A DNA stretch of 64,000 nt, taken from the NCBI RefSeq assembly GCF_030247195.1, contig NC_080672.1:351600413-351664412 (forward strand). The letters are read 5' to 3'. Of the stretch, positions 1 to 11,699 are shown in pieces. Made by a program: the position numbers and the translations under genes. The number at the start of each line of letters is the position of its first letter. Within the stretch, counting starts at the first letter, position 1. The DNA comes from Topomyia yanbarensis. Taxonomy: Eukaryota > Arthropoda > Insecta > Diptera > Culicidae. Under the pieces are notes generated by a model. That model did no database searches, was not told the origin of the DNA, and was given only the letters and a program-made list of their open reading frames with translations.

Positions 1-2964
1 TTGATTTTTTTGCTCCTGTTTAAATGAAAAGTAAATCCTATCATTATTTTCAATAGAAATATGCCGAGAGCCATGCCCCTGTGCCCTTCTATAATACGCA
101 TATTGTCCCAGGCCAGATTTTTCATTATATTCCCTCTTAGGAACGAAGCAAAGATGTCGAAACCTATTTAAGCGCATTTACAGTTAGCCGAGTTATCAAC
201 GAAATAGTGTGATATTCTGACTAATAAGATGAATAAAAGCTCGTCTACCCTATGTGTAATTGTGTAAGGAGTAGTTTCTCAAATCTCGAAGGACTCAACA
301 ATTGATGTCTTCAACCATTTAAAAGTGCAATTGATCGATAGTCCCGAAAACGTTAAATATCTCGAATCACGAGAAAAATTAGAAAAAATATATCTGATAT
401 TTCTTTTCAGTCTAGCTTTATGCCACAGTCTTGGCGGATACAAAATTTCGAAATGTCTCAAAAGTTACAATATATTAGAATTCAAAAGAGTATTAAAAAA
501 TTAGCAAAAATTAGAAAGAATGAAAATTTATATAATTTGCAAAATGTCCGAAAAGTTTGGAAGAAAATTAGATGAAAATCTAAAAATAGTACTTAAAATT
601 TCATAGAAAAGACCAAAAAAGAGAAAGTACTGCAAAATACTTAAATACATATGAATTTCGGAAAATGTTTCAAAACACCTGAAAACTCTAAAAAAATGGA
701 AAAGCTATGAATAGTCCGCTTGAAAAAAAACCTTAAAACATGGTATGCTAAAATTTGAAAATATATAAGTAAATATAAAAAAACCAAAAAGTCTACATTT
801 TAAATACATGTAAAGGTTTGTTTACTTCAAAACTGGAACGTGAATGGCTATAAATTTGTAGCAATATAGAAATGTAGAAGAAAAGAAAAGGCATCAAAAC
901 ATGAAAACATAAAAACGTAGAAAAGTGTAACGTAACGGATACTCCGTCGTATTAACCTTACCTCTTCATCTAGATTTTTTATTGTTTATATAATAACAAG
1001 TTTCACTTCGTAATAATAACTTTAGTTCCCAACTGAAGCTACCGTCGTCATTACTTTTGAAATTACGCGTAAGTCAGTTTAGTAATTCTCCACAAGCCAG
1101 TATCTTCACCCACCACCATCAGAGCGGTTGGCGGTGGTGTCCCGCGCGCAACTCGTGCTCTAAGCCCAGCTCCACACTCAATGCACCGGCCATTATTTGT
1201 CGTTTTATTTGGCACAAAATACAATATCTCGTTTCACGTAGTTAAATATGTTTATTAGTTCGATAAAAATTTCTCTTTGTTCTCTCGTGTATATGAGCTA
1301 CTGCTATCCTCGATCTCTTTCGCTCGGTATAGTCGCTTTTCTGCGTTTCCATAATTCAATTCTGTTGTCTTTTTGTTGCATCGGTCGATGAGTGCATTTT
1401 ACCTTTTCCGTACGATGCCTGATGCGAGTGTTGATAGGACAATTATATTGAGGTGCAACTTTTACTGTGCGATCTCTGTTTTTTTCTTTGTTGACTCGCC
1501 CTAAAGTTATATGTGAGGTGAATGAAATCTTATCTGGCTAATGGTTTAAGAACGCCGTCAAACATTTTATTGCCTTTTTATGATTTGAATTATTCAGTTA
1601 TTTTTTGGATCACTTGTTTTATGAGTTTGAATCCCCGGGAAACGAGACAAAGCGATAGAAGGTCTAAACGTGGCTAGTGGCTGAATCTTTGTGATCGGTT
1701 TGAAGCACGGTTTCCACGCTTCGTGAACTCCCGCCGGGGATCAACTTCGATCATTATCTTTCGCGCGATTTCTCAATCCCACACCAATTTTTGAATTATG
1801 TATACCTGGATCGAAATTAAATGTTTCAATTTAACTCCGCACCATTTGTTTCCCGTGTCTTCCCCCTAAAGAGCTGAGGGTAGTTACCAAACTGCATCAT
1901 GAATCATGCTAACTGGGATGGTTTAGGTACAACATTTGATGATCCTGATCTCGGCATGACATGCTTGATCAGTTTCAGCAGCCTCAGCATCTAAGCTTTC
2001 GGGACAAGTCATCATCAGTCAGTCGCTTTCGCGATTTCATTTTTGCCCCCTCCGGCCAACCATTAGGTGGTTCGAATCTTGTTTCCCGTGCTGTTTACGC
2101 GAACGTGATTGTGCTAATCTAGTTTTAATGATGGCTTTATTGAAGCCCATTGATGATCTGTAGGCCCTTCAGCAAACTGTACTCGGTTTCACTCGCATGA
2201 ATTGAAAGGTCAAAATGTTTATAAATGTGCTGGAAGCTGTCGGTGTGGTGTGTGGCATTTAAAGGGAAACGGGTATGTTTAGGATTCTATTCAATACAAA
2301 GAAATACAGTTGATTCGACAAAGTTTTGATAAAATTTTTGGCATGGTTTGTTTCATCTTTTTCAAGATGGATGTTTCAACAAATTCAATAGATGCTCCAT
2401 ATACATATTTAACAGTTCTTTTAATTTAAGATCGGTCAAACATTGTTTCTAAGTTTAAAATGCAGTTTTATAATAACTTGATATTGTCGCCCTGCCTAAA
2501 CCTTTCGCGAAATTGAGCAGTTACTAATGTTGACAGAGAAAAAGAATAAACATGAGGAGAAATTCGAATCAATAAGGTTGTTTAACGGAGAATTCACCAC
2601 TAAACCTAAGTAACCATAAGCATGCCATTGCACAATATTAGTTTATTTTCATTAACACATTAAAGTTTCATTAAAACCCCATTTTAGTATTTACAATGCA
2701 TTCAAGCTCTATATTAACATCGTAAATGCATACAGACACAGCCAAAATGTTCCATTATTCGGAATTTTTCATTGCAGTCAAAATATGCAACATATCCTAA
2801 GGCCGATGTGACGTGGGGTCAGCAGGGGTAACTGCCCCGGGCCAGAGTTATAGTTGGGGGCCCACATTTTTACCTGAAAGGATCGACGTTGGATGCAAAA
2901 TTCCGGTATTTCTACAAGAGCTTTATTAAATTGTTCTATGATGGAAGCGAGTAGCAATAAAAAA
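1..2964. other. Gene-free AT-rich DNA
   Basis: No coding region, RNA gene or recognisable repeat boundary was found. Positions about 480-940 are very A-rich with short runs of A. Positions about 1030-2200 have more balanced composition and look like unique DNA. Around 2804-2870 there is a short GC-rich patch with GGGGCCCAC-type sequence that could be the end of an unidentified element. Open frames here are short and resemble nothing I know. Confidence 0.5.
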
Positions 2965-2981
2965 TCTTTGAAAATATTTTT
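2965..2981. repeat. Target-site duplication of SINE (left copy)
   Basis: This 17-bp sequence recurs identically at 3134-3150 on the other side of the SINE. The exact identity suggests a fairly recent insertion. Confidence 0.85.
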
Positions 2982-3133
2982 TTTAATATTTTGATTATAG
3001 AGGTTTTAACCTTAAGGTTCGCCTCTACGGGTTAGAAAAATCTCTTATGAAAAATTTCTAACCCTATGTGCGGGGTCGGGACTCGAACCCAGGTGCGCTG
3101 CGATTTACCAACTATGCTACCCTCACCCCCCAC
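2982..3133 (-). mobile_element. tRNA-derived SINE (Feilai-like), complete insertion
   Basis: On the minus strand the element starts at 3133 with a tRNA-like head. A box-A-like stretch (TAGCATAGTTGG, near 3110-3120) is followed by a good box B (GGTTCGAGTCC, near 3071-3081), the two parts of an internal RNA polymerase III promoter. A non-tRNA body follows and ends near 2982 in an AT-rich tail. It is bounded by a perfect 17-bp direct repeat (TCTTTGAAAATATTTTT) at 2965-2981 and 3134-3150, the hallmark of LINE-driven retrotransposition. The tRNA part lacks a plausible cloverleaf acceptor pairing, so I call it a SINE and not a tRNA gene. Assignment to Feilai, a known Aedes SINE, rests on tRNA relatedness and remembered similarity, so the family name is tentative. 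Confidence 0.8.
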
Positions 3134-3150
3134 TCTTTGAAAATATTTTT

Positions 3151-4210
3151 ATTTACTAAATGGAAAATTTGAACTCATATTGTTACCATAAATTTATTTT
3201 AACAGTTTCCGTTTTTTTCAAATAAAAGTTAAGAATTGACCTATGCTACCAGTTTAAAAAATATCTATTTTTAAGATAGATAAACTGTCTAAAAAGCAAC
3301 ACACTAAAAAACTTTGAAGCCGATTGCGACCACACAGCAAATGACACAATCGAGGTACGAATACACGATTCGACAGCGAGTACTAATAACATTGTTAACC
3401 GTTATGTGTCCAATAAAAAAGTACCTTTAGCAGGTAGAGGTGGTTCCCGGGTACCCGATTTGGATATAATAGAACAAGAAACTGTTGAAAATCGCCTGCT
3501 TGGCAAGTAATCTGAGGATGTGGAAAAGTGGGTCCACCCATAATCATACCTGAGATCACCAAAGCACGAATCGACAATTGGAATGTCTCTAAAAAGATGG
3601 ATTACTGTATTGATTTTGTTGGCTATTTTCGGCAAATTTGAGACTAAGAGAAACGAAAGCAATGAAATTGAAAGACGAATAGGTATTCTAGAGCGAATCA
3701 GTTATAAACTTAGAACGGAAAACTAAGACTAGGCAGGCTCATATGGACATGATCGAAAGGAAATGTGAAGAATTCTTTGGCTTCTGCTAAGTAGGAGTTG
3801 GGCGTTGCACCCAAGTCTACCGCATGGTCTATGGTAGAACATAACTCATCGTCATGTTTTACAGCCGACGCCACATATACTGATAGGAGTTACCGCTTAG
3901 CCGAACAATTAATATGCGTGCGGCTGAAGCACCCCAATCCTTCCTTCGTGACCCAGCGATCTGGCTCTACCTGTGCTCAAACCACGCTGTGTATTTATGA
4001 TAATCAGTTTTCCACGTGTTAGTGCTGTGAACAATCAGCTCACTATGGAAAACCCTGCGCAGGAACACCTAAGTAAAAAATACCCGCAATAACTAAAATA
4101 AATACAGCGGCTGCTTCCTTTTTATTCAATTCATTTGATAAGGCACGTTTGCGTTTGGCTAAAGGTGTCAATTTTTTAAATACACTTTTAATTTCCTAAG
4201 ACTACACTTT
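3151..4210. other. Unassigned DNA, possibly decayed transposon coding sequence
   Basis: No supported gene. Between about 3380 and 4080 both strands hold longer open stretches than the surroundings and the base composition is more balanced, as in decayed transposon coding DNA. I could not match any translation to a family. The 3290-3360 stretch carries the ACACAGCAAAT motif that also occurs inside family A repeats. Confidence 0.3.
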
Positions 4211-4214
4211 GAAA

Positions 4215-4635
4215 TATTTTTGATTTTCTCATATAGAAAGGTTTTACAATCACTCTAAAAATCGTCAACCTAATCCTGGTTCGGAGGGCCGAATGTCATA
4301 TGCCATTCGACTCAGTTCGTCGAGATCAGAAAATGTCTGTGTGTATGTGGAAAAAATGTCACTTCTATTTCTCAGAGATGGCTGGACCGATTTGCGCAAA
4401 CTTTAGATATAACCTTCCCATCGGTTGCTATTGATTTTTTTTATCGATTGGACTTTCGGTTCCGGAGATACGGATTGAAGAGTGCAACCACACAGCAAAT
4501 TCCCATATAAACTGAAATGAAAAATTCTCAAAGGAGGAATAAGGGAAAATTTCAAAATCGAATTTGCATTTTTGATGTCAAATGACTTTAAAATGCATGA
4601 AACGTTGAGATTTGATGTAATCTAAAAAAATTGAC
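4215..4635 (+). repeat. Dispersed repeat family A, 5' part
   Basis: It starts with the family head (TTTCTCATATAGAAAGG, then AATCACTCT), followed by the GGAGGGCCGAATGTCATA block, the GTCTGTGTGTATG block, the GAGATGGCTGGACCGATTTG block and the TTCCGGAG block. The same modules in the same order recur near 7.29 kb (reversed), 16.37 kb, 27.90 kb and 35.34 kb. No protein is encoded. The family looks like a non-autonomous mosquito element, but I cannot assign it to a superfamily. Confidence 0.7.
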
Positions 4636-5089
4636 CATCTAAAACTTCAAAAGACGGGGAGGGCAAATATGATTCGGGAAGATATTCAGACAAGATGGGG
4701 GGGGGGGGTTGAATTCCTACATCTGTGTAGCAGAGACAAGGGACAATGATGCAAGGGGAAGAAAATATTAACTTTCGGTTTCCGGCATCAGGAGAGCAGC
4801 GGCATGGGCTACAGACTTGGACGGTCTTCATCACCATGTACTGGAGCGCCGGATGGTCCTTCTCGAACCGGTAGGGGATATTTCAAACGATTTCGTAGTA
4901 CAGATCTGAATACCAATATCTTCACTGGCTTGACTTATTTGACGTCTAGGACACCAACACAGTAGCAATGTGTATAGACAACATACAAATAACGCTATGT
5001 TTACAATTCCCCATCCGATTTAACCTCATTTGGCAAAAATTTCACCCAATTTAACCTCAATCTCACACTAATACTACTGTACATGGATT

Positions 5090-5500
5090 ACTCACTAGAG
5101 CATGAGATCTTTGAAATAGCCAATCTCATGTGTTTACAGATCCGCGCAATTCAAACACGAATCGGAGATGACCTCGTCATATTCAACCCGATTTGATGGT
5201 ACATATACTCTATACTCCAAATTTTCGATACTATTGTCATAGTCGAATGTCGCTCCGTCAGAACTCGAGAAATCTGCAATAAATTCAAATATGTTTTGTC
5301 TTTGGAATGGAAAAAGATGGCCCAGTTACGGAGGGTGTGCACAATTTCAGTTGGGGAGTCGATTTTACTTGGACATCCATCTCGTTTTGAGGCAAATCAT
5401 TATCAGTGGAGGTCATTTTTGCCCGGGCCTGATGCTTAATGGTAAACGTGCGCACCCAAAAGAAGAAAAAAATGCCGAAGCCTGGACGAGACGGAGAACG
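5090..5500 (-). pseudogene. I-clade LINE ORF1 (Gag-like) fragment
   Basis: Read on the minus strand across frames, this region gives IEYRVYVPSNRVEYDEVISD followed by IGYFKDL. These align with MEYRVYIPS, VEIDGVVSDAS and GRFKDPNF of the I-clade ORF1 at 52.5-52.9 kb. Upstream, FFHSKDKTYLNLLQISRVLT matches YFRPKNKLLNSITVARELT of that copy. At least one frameshift, stops and a deletion of about 30 residues separate the matching blocks. The zinc knuckles are missing. In intact elements this protein binds RNA to form the ribonucleoprotein particle; here it is dead. The assignment rests on the internal comparison. Confidence 0.6.
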
Positions 5501-5639
5501 CGCTAGATAACCTGGAAAGCGAATTAGCACTATTATAAAGAATTGCATGGGCTGGAGATCTCGACTTATCGGTCCCACGAATGATTTCAATGATCTTGTT
5601 AACAGTTGAAGTTCTTGGTCTTAATACCAATGCACAGTG

Positions 5640-6060
5640 GTCCAGAATGTTAATTCAGCAGGGATTTTAACTTTTTTTCTAAAATTAAATGACTTAGCCT
5701 TACAACATGCTTGGCAAAGTTGTTGTACTTTGGGCCTTGCTTCTGTTTATTTAAACAGATGCTAGGGTGGTTCTATTTTTGCAATATTTAAAATTGAACT
5801 TTTAAACGGTTCGAGATAGAGCTTTACTGTCTTCGATGAAGTCGTAGAGCAACACACTGTAGACAAATTTGCTGAAGACACGCAAGCTCTAGCTTTTATA
5901 CGTTCCATTGCACGAGAAATTCAAATGTAAGCTTTAGGGTGTTTCTTAAAAAACGGTTTTATTTCTATAACTTTTGTAGTTTTTATTTTAAGTACCCTTT
6001 GGGCAACTTAAAGATTATTCTAGGGCGCATAATTTGCTTTAAAGCACCAACTACTAAACT
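5640..6060 (+). repeat. Dispersed repeat family D, copy 1
   Basis: It contains the TCGAGATAGAG, TCTTCGATGAAG and AGGGTGTTTCTTAAAAAAC blocks. A diverged copy in the opposite orientation lies at about 11.96-12.29 kb, with AAGAAACACCCT, GTGTCTTCGCCAAAG and CTCTATCTCGAACC in mirrored order. Non-coding; no terminal repeats or target duplications could be fixed. Confidence 0.5.
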
Positions 6061-6104
6061 TTTTTCGTTTCAAAGTTATGAGAACTATTATATAAAAACC
6101 TGTT

Positions 6105-7290
6105 TTAATCCACCTAGCGGTGCAATTGAGCCTTTCTCAATCATGAACACGAGAGTGTTTGCGTTGTTTATATTCATTAAAAGCTTTCGAAAGCATATAT
6201 TACATTTTATTATTTTACATGACATGAAAAATATACAAGAAAAGAAATCATTATTCGAGTTCTAAAATTTTGTAAAAGAAAAAACAGCCACGGTAATATT
6301 GAACTGAAAAAAGGTGCGAAATCGACAGTCCCAAAAAGTCGACTTAAAAAAAATTCGTGATAACATAAAATCTCGACGTTTCATGCATTTTAAAGGTGTT
6401 TGGCATCAAAAATACGAATTCGATTTCTGAAATTTCATTGGGTCCCCCCTTTGAAAAAAAATTTGAGTTCCGGCTTATATGGGAATTTCATATGTGATCG
6501 GACGGTTCAGTCTATATTTCCGGAACCATAGAAGCGATCCGTGCGAAATTTTATATACATCTCTGGGGAGAATATAGCTATCATTTGGGATTAAGTTTGT
6601 GAAAATCGGCCCAACCATTTCTGAGAAATTGATAAGAGTTTGCTAGTTTTGAAAGATGGCCGCTTTTCCCCGGCACTTCCGGAACCGTCTATGGTGGTCA
6701 ATGTAGTCTGCAAAAGTTTGTTTGGCCGTTGGTGACCTAGAACTGCAAATTTAAGTTGTTTGAGAGACATTTTAGCGCAATTTTTACCTTTTTTGCTTTC
6801 ATCGGAGTATCGGTTTGAATCACAATTTGCTATGTGATCGCACACCACAACCCGTATCTCCGGAACCGGAAGTAGGATCGGGATGATTTAATAGCCATTT
6901 ACGGGGACGCAACATCTTTCATTTGAGACTAAGTTTGGTTGATTCGGCCTAGCCATCTCCGAGAAACCGATGTGATTGTTATTCTGAATTTGGATACTTT
7001 TTCGACTTTTTCTACATGATCGTACTCATCACCCTTCAATAGCAGCCTATGGTAATGTTGCACCTTTCATTTGGGACTAAGTTTGTGAAAATCGGTTCAG
7101 CCATCTCTGAGAAAAGTGAATGAGATTGTACACACGTACACACACAGACGCACATGCACACATACATACACACACAGACATTTGCCGAACTCGACGAGCT
7201 GAATCGAATGGTATATGTCACTCGGCCCTCCGTTAAAAAGTCGGTTTTCAGAGCAATTGCAATACCTTTCTATAGAGAAAGGCAAAAATA
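6105..7290 (-). repeat. Dispersed repeat family A, near full-length copy
   Basis: Read on the minus strand it begins at about 7290 with GCCTTTCTCTATAGAAAGG. It runs through the GGAGGGCCGAGTGACATA block, a (TG)n tract at about 7127-7185, the AGATGGCTGAACCGATTTTC block, repeated TTCCGGTTCCGGAG motifs, and ends near 6105 with GGCTCAATTGCACCGCTAGG and an AAACAGG end. It corresponds module by module to the plus-strand copy at 27.90-29.69 kb once the nested insertion there is removed (about 1.2 kb each). No coding capacity is visible. Confidence 0.75.
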
Positions 7291-7440
7291 TAACTTTTTC
7301 AAATAGCATTATCTTAGATTAGGACACTTAGCATTAAATACCGTTGCTGTCATATGAAATAGAATGCTTTGTAGTTTAGATCACCAGAAAAAGGCAAATA
7401 CGATATTGTTTGGTATCTTGTAATATTTACTCATTAAATA

Positions 7441-7500
7441 GTTTATTTTTAGTAAAACCGATTTAATCCACCTAGCAGTGAGATGAGACATTTCTTACAC
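7441..7500. repeat. Isolated family A terminal fragment
   Basis: TTTAATCCACCTAGCAGTGA is a variant of the family A/B terminus (TTTTAATCCACCTAGCGGTG). Similar solo ends occur near 11.14 kb and 51.57 kb. The body of the element is not attached here. Confidence 0.5.
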
Positions 7501-7869
7501 ATTTCACTATTGGATTAGTTTGCAGAACTCACGAGAAGTAGGCACCCAACTAGAGGTGGGATGAAAACAGTTTCTAGTCTTGCACGAATAAAATCTCGAA
7601 TGAACTGAATAAATTATAGAAACCAACAAAACGACCGAAATAAAAAAAGTAAAGCGAAAAATGAAACAATAGGTTTTTAAATTCATAAAATGAGTAGAAA
7701 AATTAATGGAAATCAAAATTATAATATACACGAATCAAATTAGATTAGGTTATTACATAAAAATTAAGATTATATTTAGAAATAGTTATAAGATTATTAG
7801 AATAAATTGACTCATGCTAACAAATTGAATGAAATAAAACGAATGACTGAAATGCATAAAATTAAAGAT

Positions 7870-8785
7870 ATGCATAAAATGAATCAAATGAATCAAGTAA
7901 ATCAAATGAATCAAATGAATCAAATGAATCAAATGAATCAAATGAATCAAATGAATCAAATGAATCAAATGAATCAAATGAATCAAATGAATCAAATGAA
8001 TTAAATGAATTAAAGGAATTAAATGAATCAAATGAATCAAATGAATCAAATGAATCAAATGAATCAAATGAATCAAATGAAGCAAATGAAGCAAATGAAG
8101 CAAATGAAGCAAATGAAGCAAATGAAGCAAATGAAGCAAATGAAGCAAATGAAGCAAATGAAGCAAATGAAGCAAATGAAGCAAATGAAGCAAATGAAGC
8201 AAATGAAGCAAATGAAGCAAATGAAGCAAATGAAGCAAATGAAGCAAATGAAGCAAATGAAGCAAATGAAGCAAATGAAGCAAATGAAGCAAATGAAGCA
8301 AATGAAGCAAATGAAGCAAATGAAGCAAATGAAGCAAATGAAGCAAATGAAGCAAATGAAGCAAATGAAGCAAATGAAGCAAATGAAGCAAATGAAGCAA
8401 ATGAAGCAAATGAAGCAAATGAAGCAAATGAAGCAAATGAAGCAAATGAAGCAAATGAAGCAAATGAAGCAAATGAAGCAAATGAAGCAAATGAAGCAAA
8501 TGAAGCAAATGAAGCAAATGAAGCAAATGAATCAAATGAATCAAGTAAATCAAATGAAGCAAATGAAGCAAATGAAGCAAATGAAGCAAATGAAGCAAAT
8601 GAAGCAAATGAAGCAAATGAAGCAAATGAAGCAAATGAAGCAAATGAATCAAATGAATCGAATGAATCAAATGAATCAAATGAATCAAATGAATCAAATG
8701 AATCACATGAATCACATGAATCAAATCAATTAAATGAATCAAATGAATTAAATGAATCAAATGAATTAAATGAATCAAATTGATT
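7870..8785. repeat. 9-bp satellite, units CAAATGAAT and CAAATGAAG
   Basis: About 100 tandem copies of a 9-bp unit occur in blocks. CAAATGAAT predominates at about 7880-8075. An almost uninterrupted CAAATGAAG block covers about 8076-8527, a short mixed spacer lies at 8528-8552, a second CAAATGAAG block reaches about 8648, and mixed CAAATGAAT/CACATGAAT units run to 8785. Because nine is a multiple of three, the array is open in several frames and reads as MNQ/MKQ on one strand and HLL/HLI on the other. No start context, flanking domain or gene structure supports translation. Confidence 0.95.
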
Positions 8786-9360
8786 TAATTCATCCAGTGA
8801 ATACAATGAATCAAATTAATGAAATGGATCAAATGAATAAAAAGGATGGATGAAAAAAAATGAATAAAGTAAAAATAAATGAAATGCATAAATAAAACAA
8901 ACGAATCAAATAAACAAAATCAGCTGAAGTGATAAAATGAATAAATAGAAGAAAATGAACAGAATTAAATGCATTGATTGAAATGAAAAATTGAACAATG
9001 GTAAAAGGTTATAAATTAATATAAAGAAATAAATTGAATCAAATAAATTGTTTGGATGAAATGATAAAAAGACTGAAAAAGTAGTCAGCTTATTAAAATG
9101 AAGAAACTGAACAAAATGAACAAACTGGAAAAATTGAATAAAATGCATACAATGAAAACAATGAATGATATGAGTAAAATGCACAAAAAGAATAAACTGA
9201 TCGGAGTGAATCCAAAGAATGAAACGAACAAAATAAGTAAAATGAACGCAGATGAACAAAACGAATAAAAAGCTGCGGAATGAAATAATTAATTAAAATG
9301 AAATGGTCATATATTTGAAGCCAAAAACATTATTGAATAAAGAAAATGAATAAACCGGAT
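8786..9360. repeat. Degenerate flank of the 9-bp satellite
   Basis: AATGAATAAA, AAATGAACA and AAATGCATAAA motifs recur at irregular spacing, as expected of an old, mutated part of the same array. Similar sequence in opposite orientation (TTTATTCATTTT) is found at 31.4-31.7, 32.6-33.0 and 49.3-49.45 kb. Confidence 0.6.
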
Positions 9361-9713
9361 TTTACGAATTTGAGAACCATTGCATCAGAAAGTTTTGAAA
9401 TGTTTTTGAAAATCCCATCTTCTGAGAAAAGGCTAATAAATATGCAATGGACTTTCTAGGGCTTCCATCTTTTTTTGGTTTTATTCTTTTTGTTTTCATG
9501 CTTCTTTACTTGACGAATTCAAAGTTTACTTTTTGGCCACATATTCCCGAAAAAAAGATTTATGTACAGAATAGAATTTACTGGTCCAGTATTTTAACAC
9601 GCAATTGAATATAGTAAAATGAGACAAGGTCACATGTGCTTTCAAGCCCCTTGAACAGAGAACGACAGGGAGAATGCGATTCGTGAATGAGAAAGGTAGA
9701 TATTTCAAAGTTT
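9361..9713. other. Gene-free spacer
   Basis: AT-rich DNA between the satellite and the LINE relic. I see no gene, terminal repeat or structured motif. Confidence 0.4.
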
Positions 9714-9959
9714 TTATTTGCGTTGAAATAAATAGTGTGAAAATTCTAGGCTGTGTCGATAGCATAAAAGCCGTGCATTCAGTTGATTGCAATGCAGTCT
9801 CTTTCCATTCATTCTTCTAGCTTTCATATTGTTTCGTTCGGAATTCTCGTGCAGAAAATATGGATAAATAAGTCCTATGCAGACCAATACTGTGAAAAAG
9901 AAATGGTTCAAACTACTCAGTATATCCAAATATGGACGACGATAAGTTAGAAGACACAT

Positions 9960-10500
9960 TGTAATTGCATCCTCCATCGAGAGTGGGTACTTTGGGAGAC
10001 TTATTTTCCTGGATCTAATTTGATACAACTCATTGTTCATTCGCCTGCGCAACGTTCCGTCTTCCATCTGCACGCCACCATAGATGGTACGCAACACCTT
10101 TCGTTCGAAAACTCCAAGGGCGCGTTGGTCCTCCACGAGCATAGTCCAGGTCTCGTGGCCGTAAAGAACCACCGATCTAATCAGCGTCTTGAAGATAATC
10201 AACTTCGTGCGGCGGCGAATTTTGTTCGACCGGAGTGTCCTCTAGAGTCCAAAGTAGGCACGATTTCCCGCTAAGATCCGTCTCTGAATTTCTCTGCTGC
10301 TATCATTGTCGTTGGTTACCAGTGAGCCCAAATACATGAATTCGTCGACCATCTCGATTTCGTCACCGTCAATCCGAACTCGGGTGGGAGGTCGTCTCTA
10401 GAACCTCTTCTTCTCATGTATTTTGTCTTCGAAACGTTGATGGCATGTCCAAACCTGCTGGCTTCAGCTTTCAGTCTTTGAGCATATGTTTCATTCAAAA
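9960..10500 (-). pseudogene. LINE reverse transcriptase, C-terminal relic
   Basis: On the minus strand, in order from 10500 to about 9960, frames give AEASRFGHAINVSKTKYM (RT thumb region), then DGDEIEMVDEFMYLGSLVTN, EIQRRILAGNRAYFGL, and after a stop VVLYGHETWTM plus ALGVFERKVLRTIYG. These are the characteristic C-terminal blocks of RTE/BovB-like and related LINE reverse transcriptases (YLGSLV, RRI-AGNRA, LYG-ETW). At least one frameshift and one stop interrupt the frame. The endonuclease and the catalytic palm (FADD box) are absent, so this is a 5'-truncated dead copy. The exact clade is uncertain. The open frame runs on to 9714 without recognisable LINE sequence. Confidence 0.85.
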
Positions 10501-10803
10501 TTCAATAGAAATACGAATAGTTTAAATATCGCACGTGGAATGTCTCTTTTGGAAATTTTCATCGTCAAACTTTCATATTACCCAGTTAAGCCAAATATTT
10601 TTCTGATATAGCCATGAATTTCCTTAATTATAGTGTAGATACAGGCTTTGAATACAATTGAATTAAAGTTGAGTTGATGTAGCAGCAGACAAAAAATAGT
10701 TTTGTTTTCTCAAACCTTCGCAATTACAATTAATTAATATTTCAGATTGGCAGAAGATCTTATCACACAACTTAGAAATGCATACAAAAATAGCTAGATA
10801 GAT

Positions 10804-10819
10804 GCGATAGAAGAGAGAC

Positions 10820-10896
<77 letters not shown>
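10804..10896. repeat. (GA)n microsatellite
   Basis: A pure AG dinucleotide tract of roughly 70 bp is preceded by an imperfect GAGACAGAGAGAGAAAG stretch and ends at a G7 run. Such tracts can bind GAGA-factor-type proteins in insects. Nothing else here suggests a promoter. Confidence 0.95.
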
Positions 10897-10899
<3 letters not shown>

Positions 10900-10916
10900 G
10901 GGGGCGTGTGAGGAAT

Positions 10917-11690
10917 GGTAAATGATGGTTAATGCAGTGACATTATTTTTATAGGTATATTATTATGATATGTTGATTCTTACATTCTTATCATAAATAA
11001 TGAAGGTAGTAATTTTTGCGCCATAACCAGTATAACCTAAATCTTGCAAAAGAGCTAAATTTTCGCTAGATTTTTGGGCTTCAAACATACAGTTGCTTTC
11101 GGTGACGCCACAAGTATAATTATATTAGAAATCTTTTATCTCACTACTAGGTGAATTACTTGTTGATCTGTGAATTGATATACCATCCAACATTTACCTC
11201 ATAATTGAACGCAATGCCTAATCCAAGGAATAAATACTAGAACTCACTGTTTCTTTATCAACACATTATTTTGTCTTTGAAGTGAACTTATATATTGATT
11301 TTTGAGAAATAGTTAATTTATTATAGAGGTTTCACAAAATGTTAAATTCCTTGAATCACGTAGATGTGTTTTCATACCCCGATATTAAAAATCGGTTTAG
11401 TTTTGCCCCTAAAACACCAGTAAAGCAATACTCTGTATGAAACAATCTCATTTTTAATTAGTGGAAATTGGTAGGCGAGAACTAAAAATACAAAATGTTT
11501 AATATCTCCGCCCCTCGTGCACGGATTTAGACAGTCTATAGCTTGTTAGAAAGGTATTTTTACAAGCTTTCTATTTATGTGCAGTTTGTGGGATAATATT
11601 GTATTGTTCGAAAGTTATTTGCAAAAAATCTGCTGTGCTTGACAAAATCGCCCATATCTCAGAAAGTAAACAACATATCGAAAATCAAAA
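10917..11690. other. Gene-free AT-rich spacer
   Basis: No coding region. A solo terminus resembling family A (CTCACTACTAGGTGAATT) lies near 11143. The remainder is featureless AT-rich DNA. Confidence 0.4.
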
Positions 11691-11699
11691 ATAATAGTG

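Noticed and set aside
3050..3133. tRNA gene on the minus strand
   Set aside because: Box A and box B are present, but there is no acceptor-stem pairing and it is embedded in a unit with a 17-bp target duplication, so it is a SINE head.
4622..4837. Cys/Pro-rich minus-strand frame downstream of the I-clade ORF1 fragment as zinc knuckles
   Set aside because: Cysteine spacing does not fit CCHC, and the frame is shaped by a G10 run at about 4697.
7786..8778. 330-codon open frame (HLL/HLI repeats) and opposite MNQ/MKQ frames
   Set aside because: Entirely a product of the 9-bp satellite; no domain, start context or flanking gene structure.
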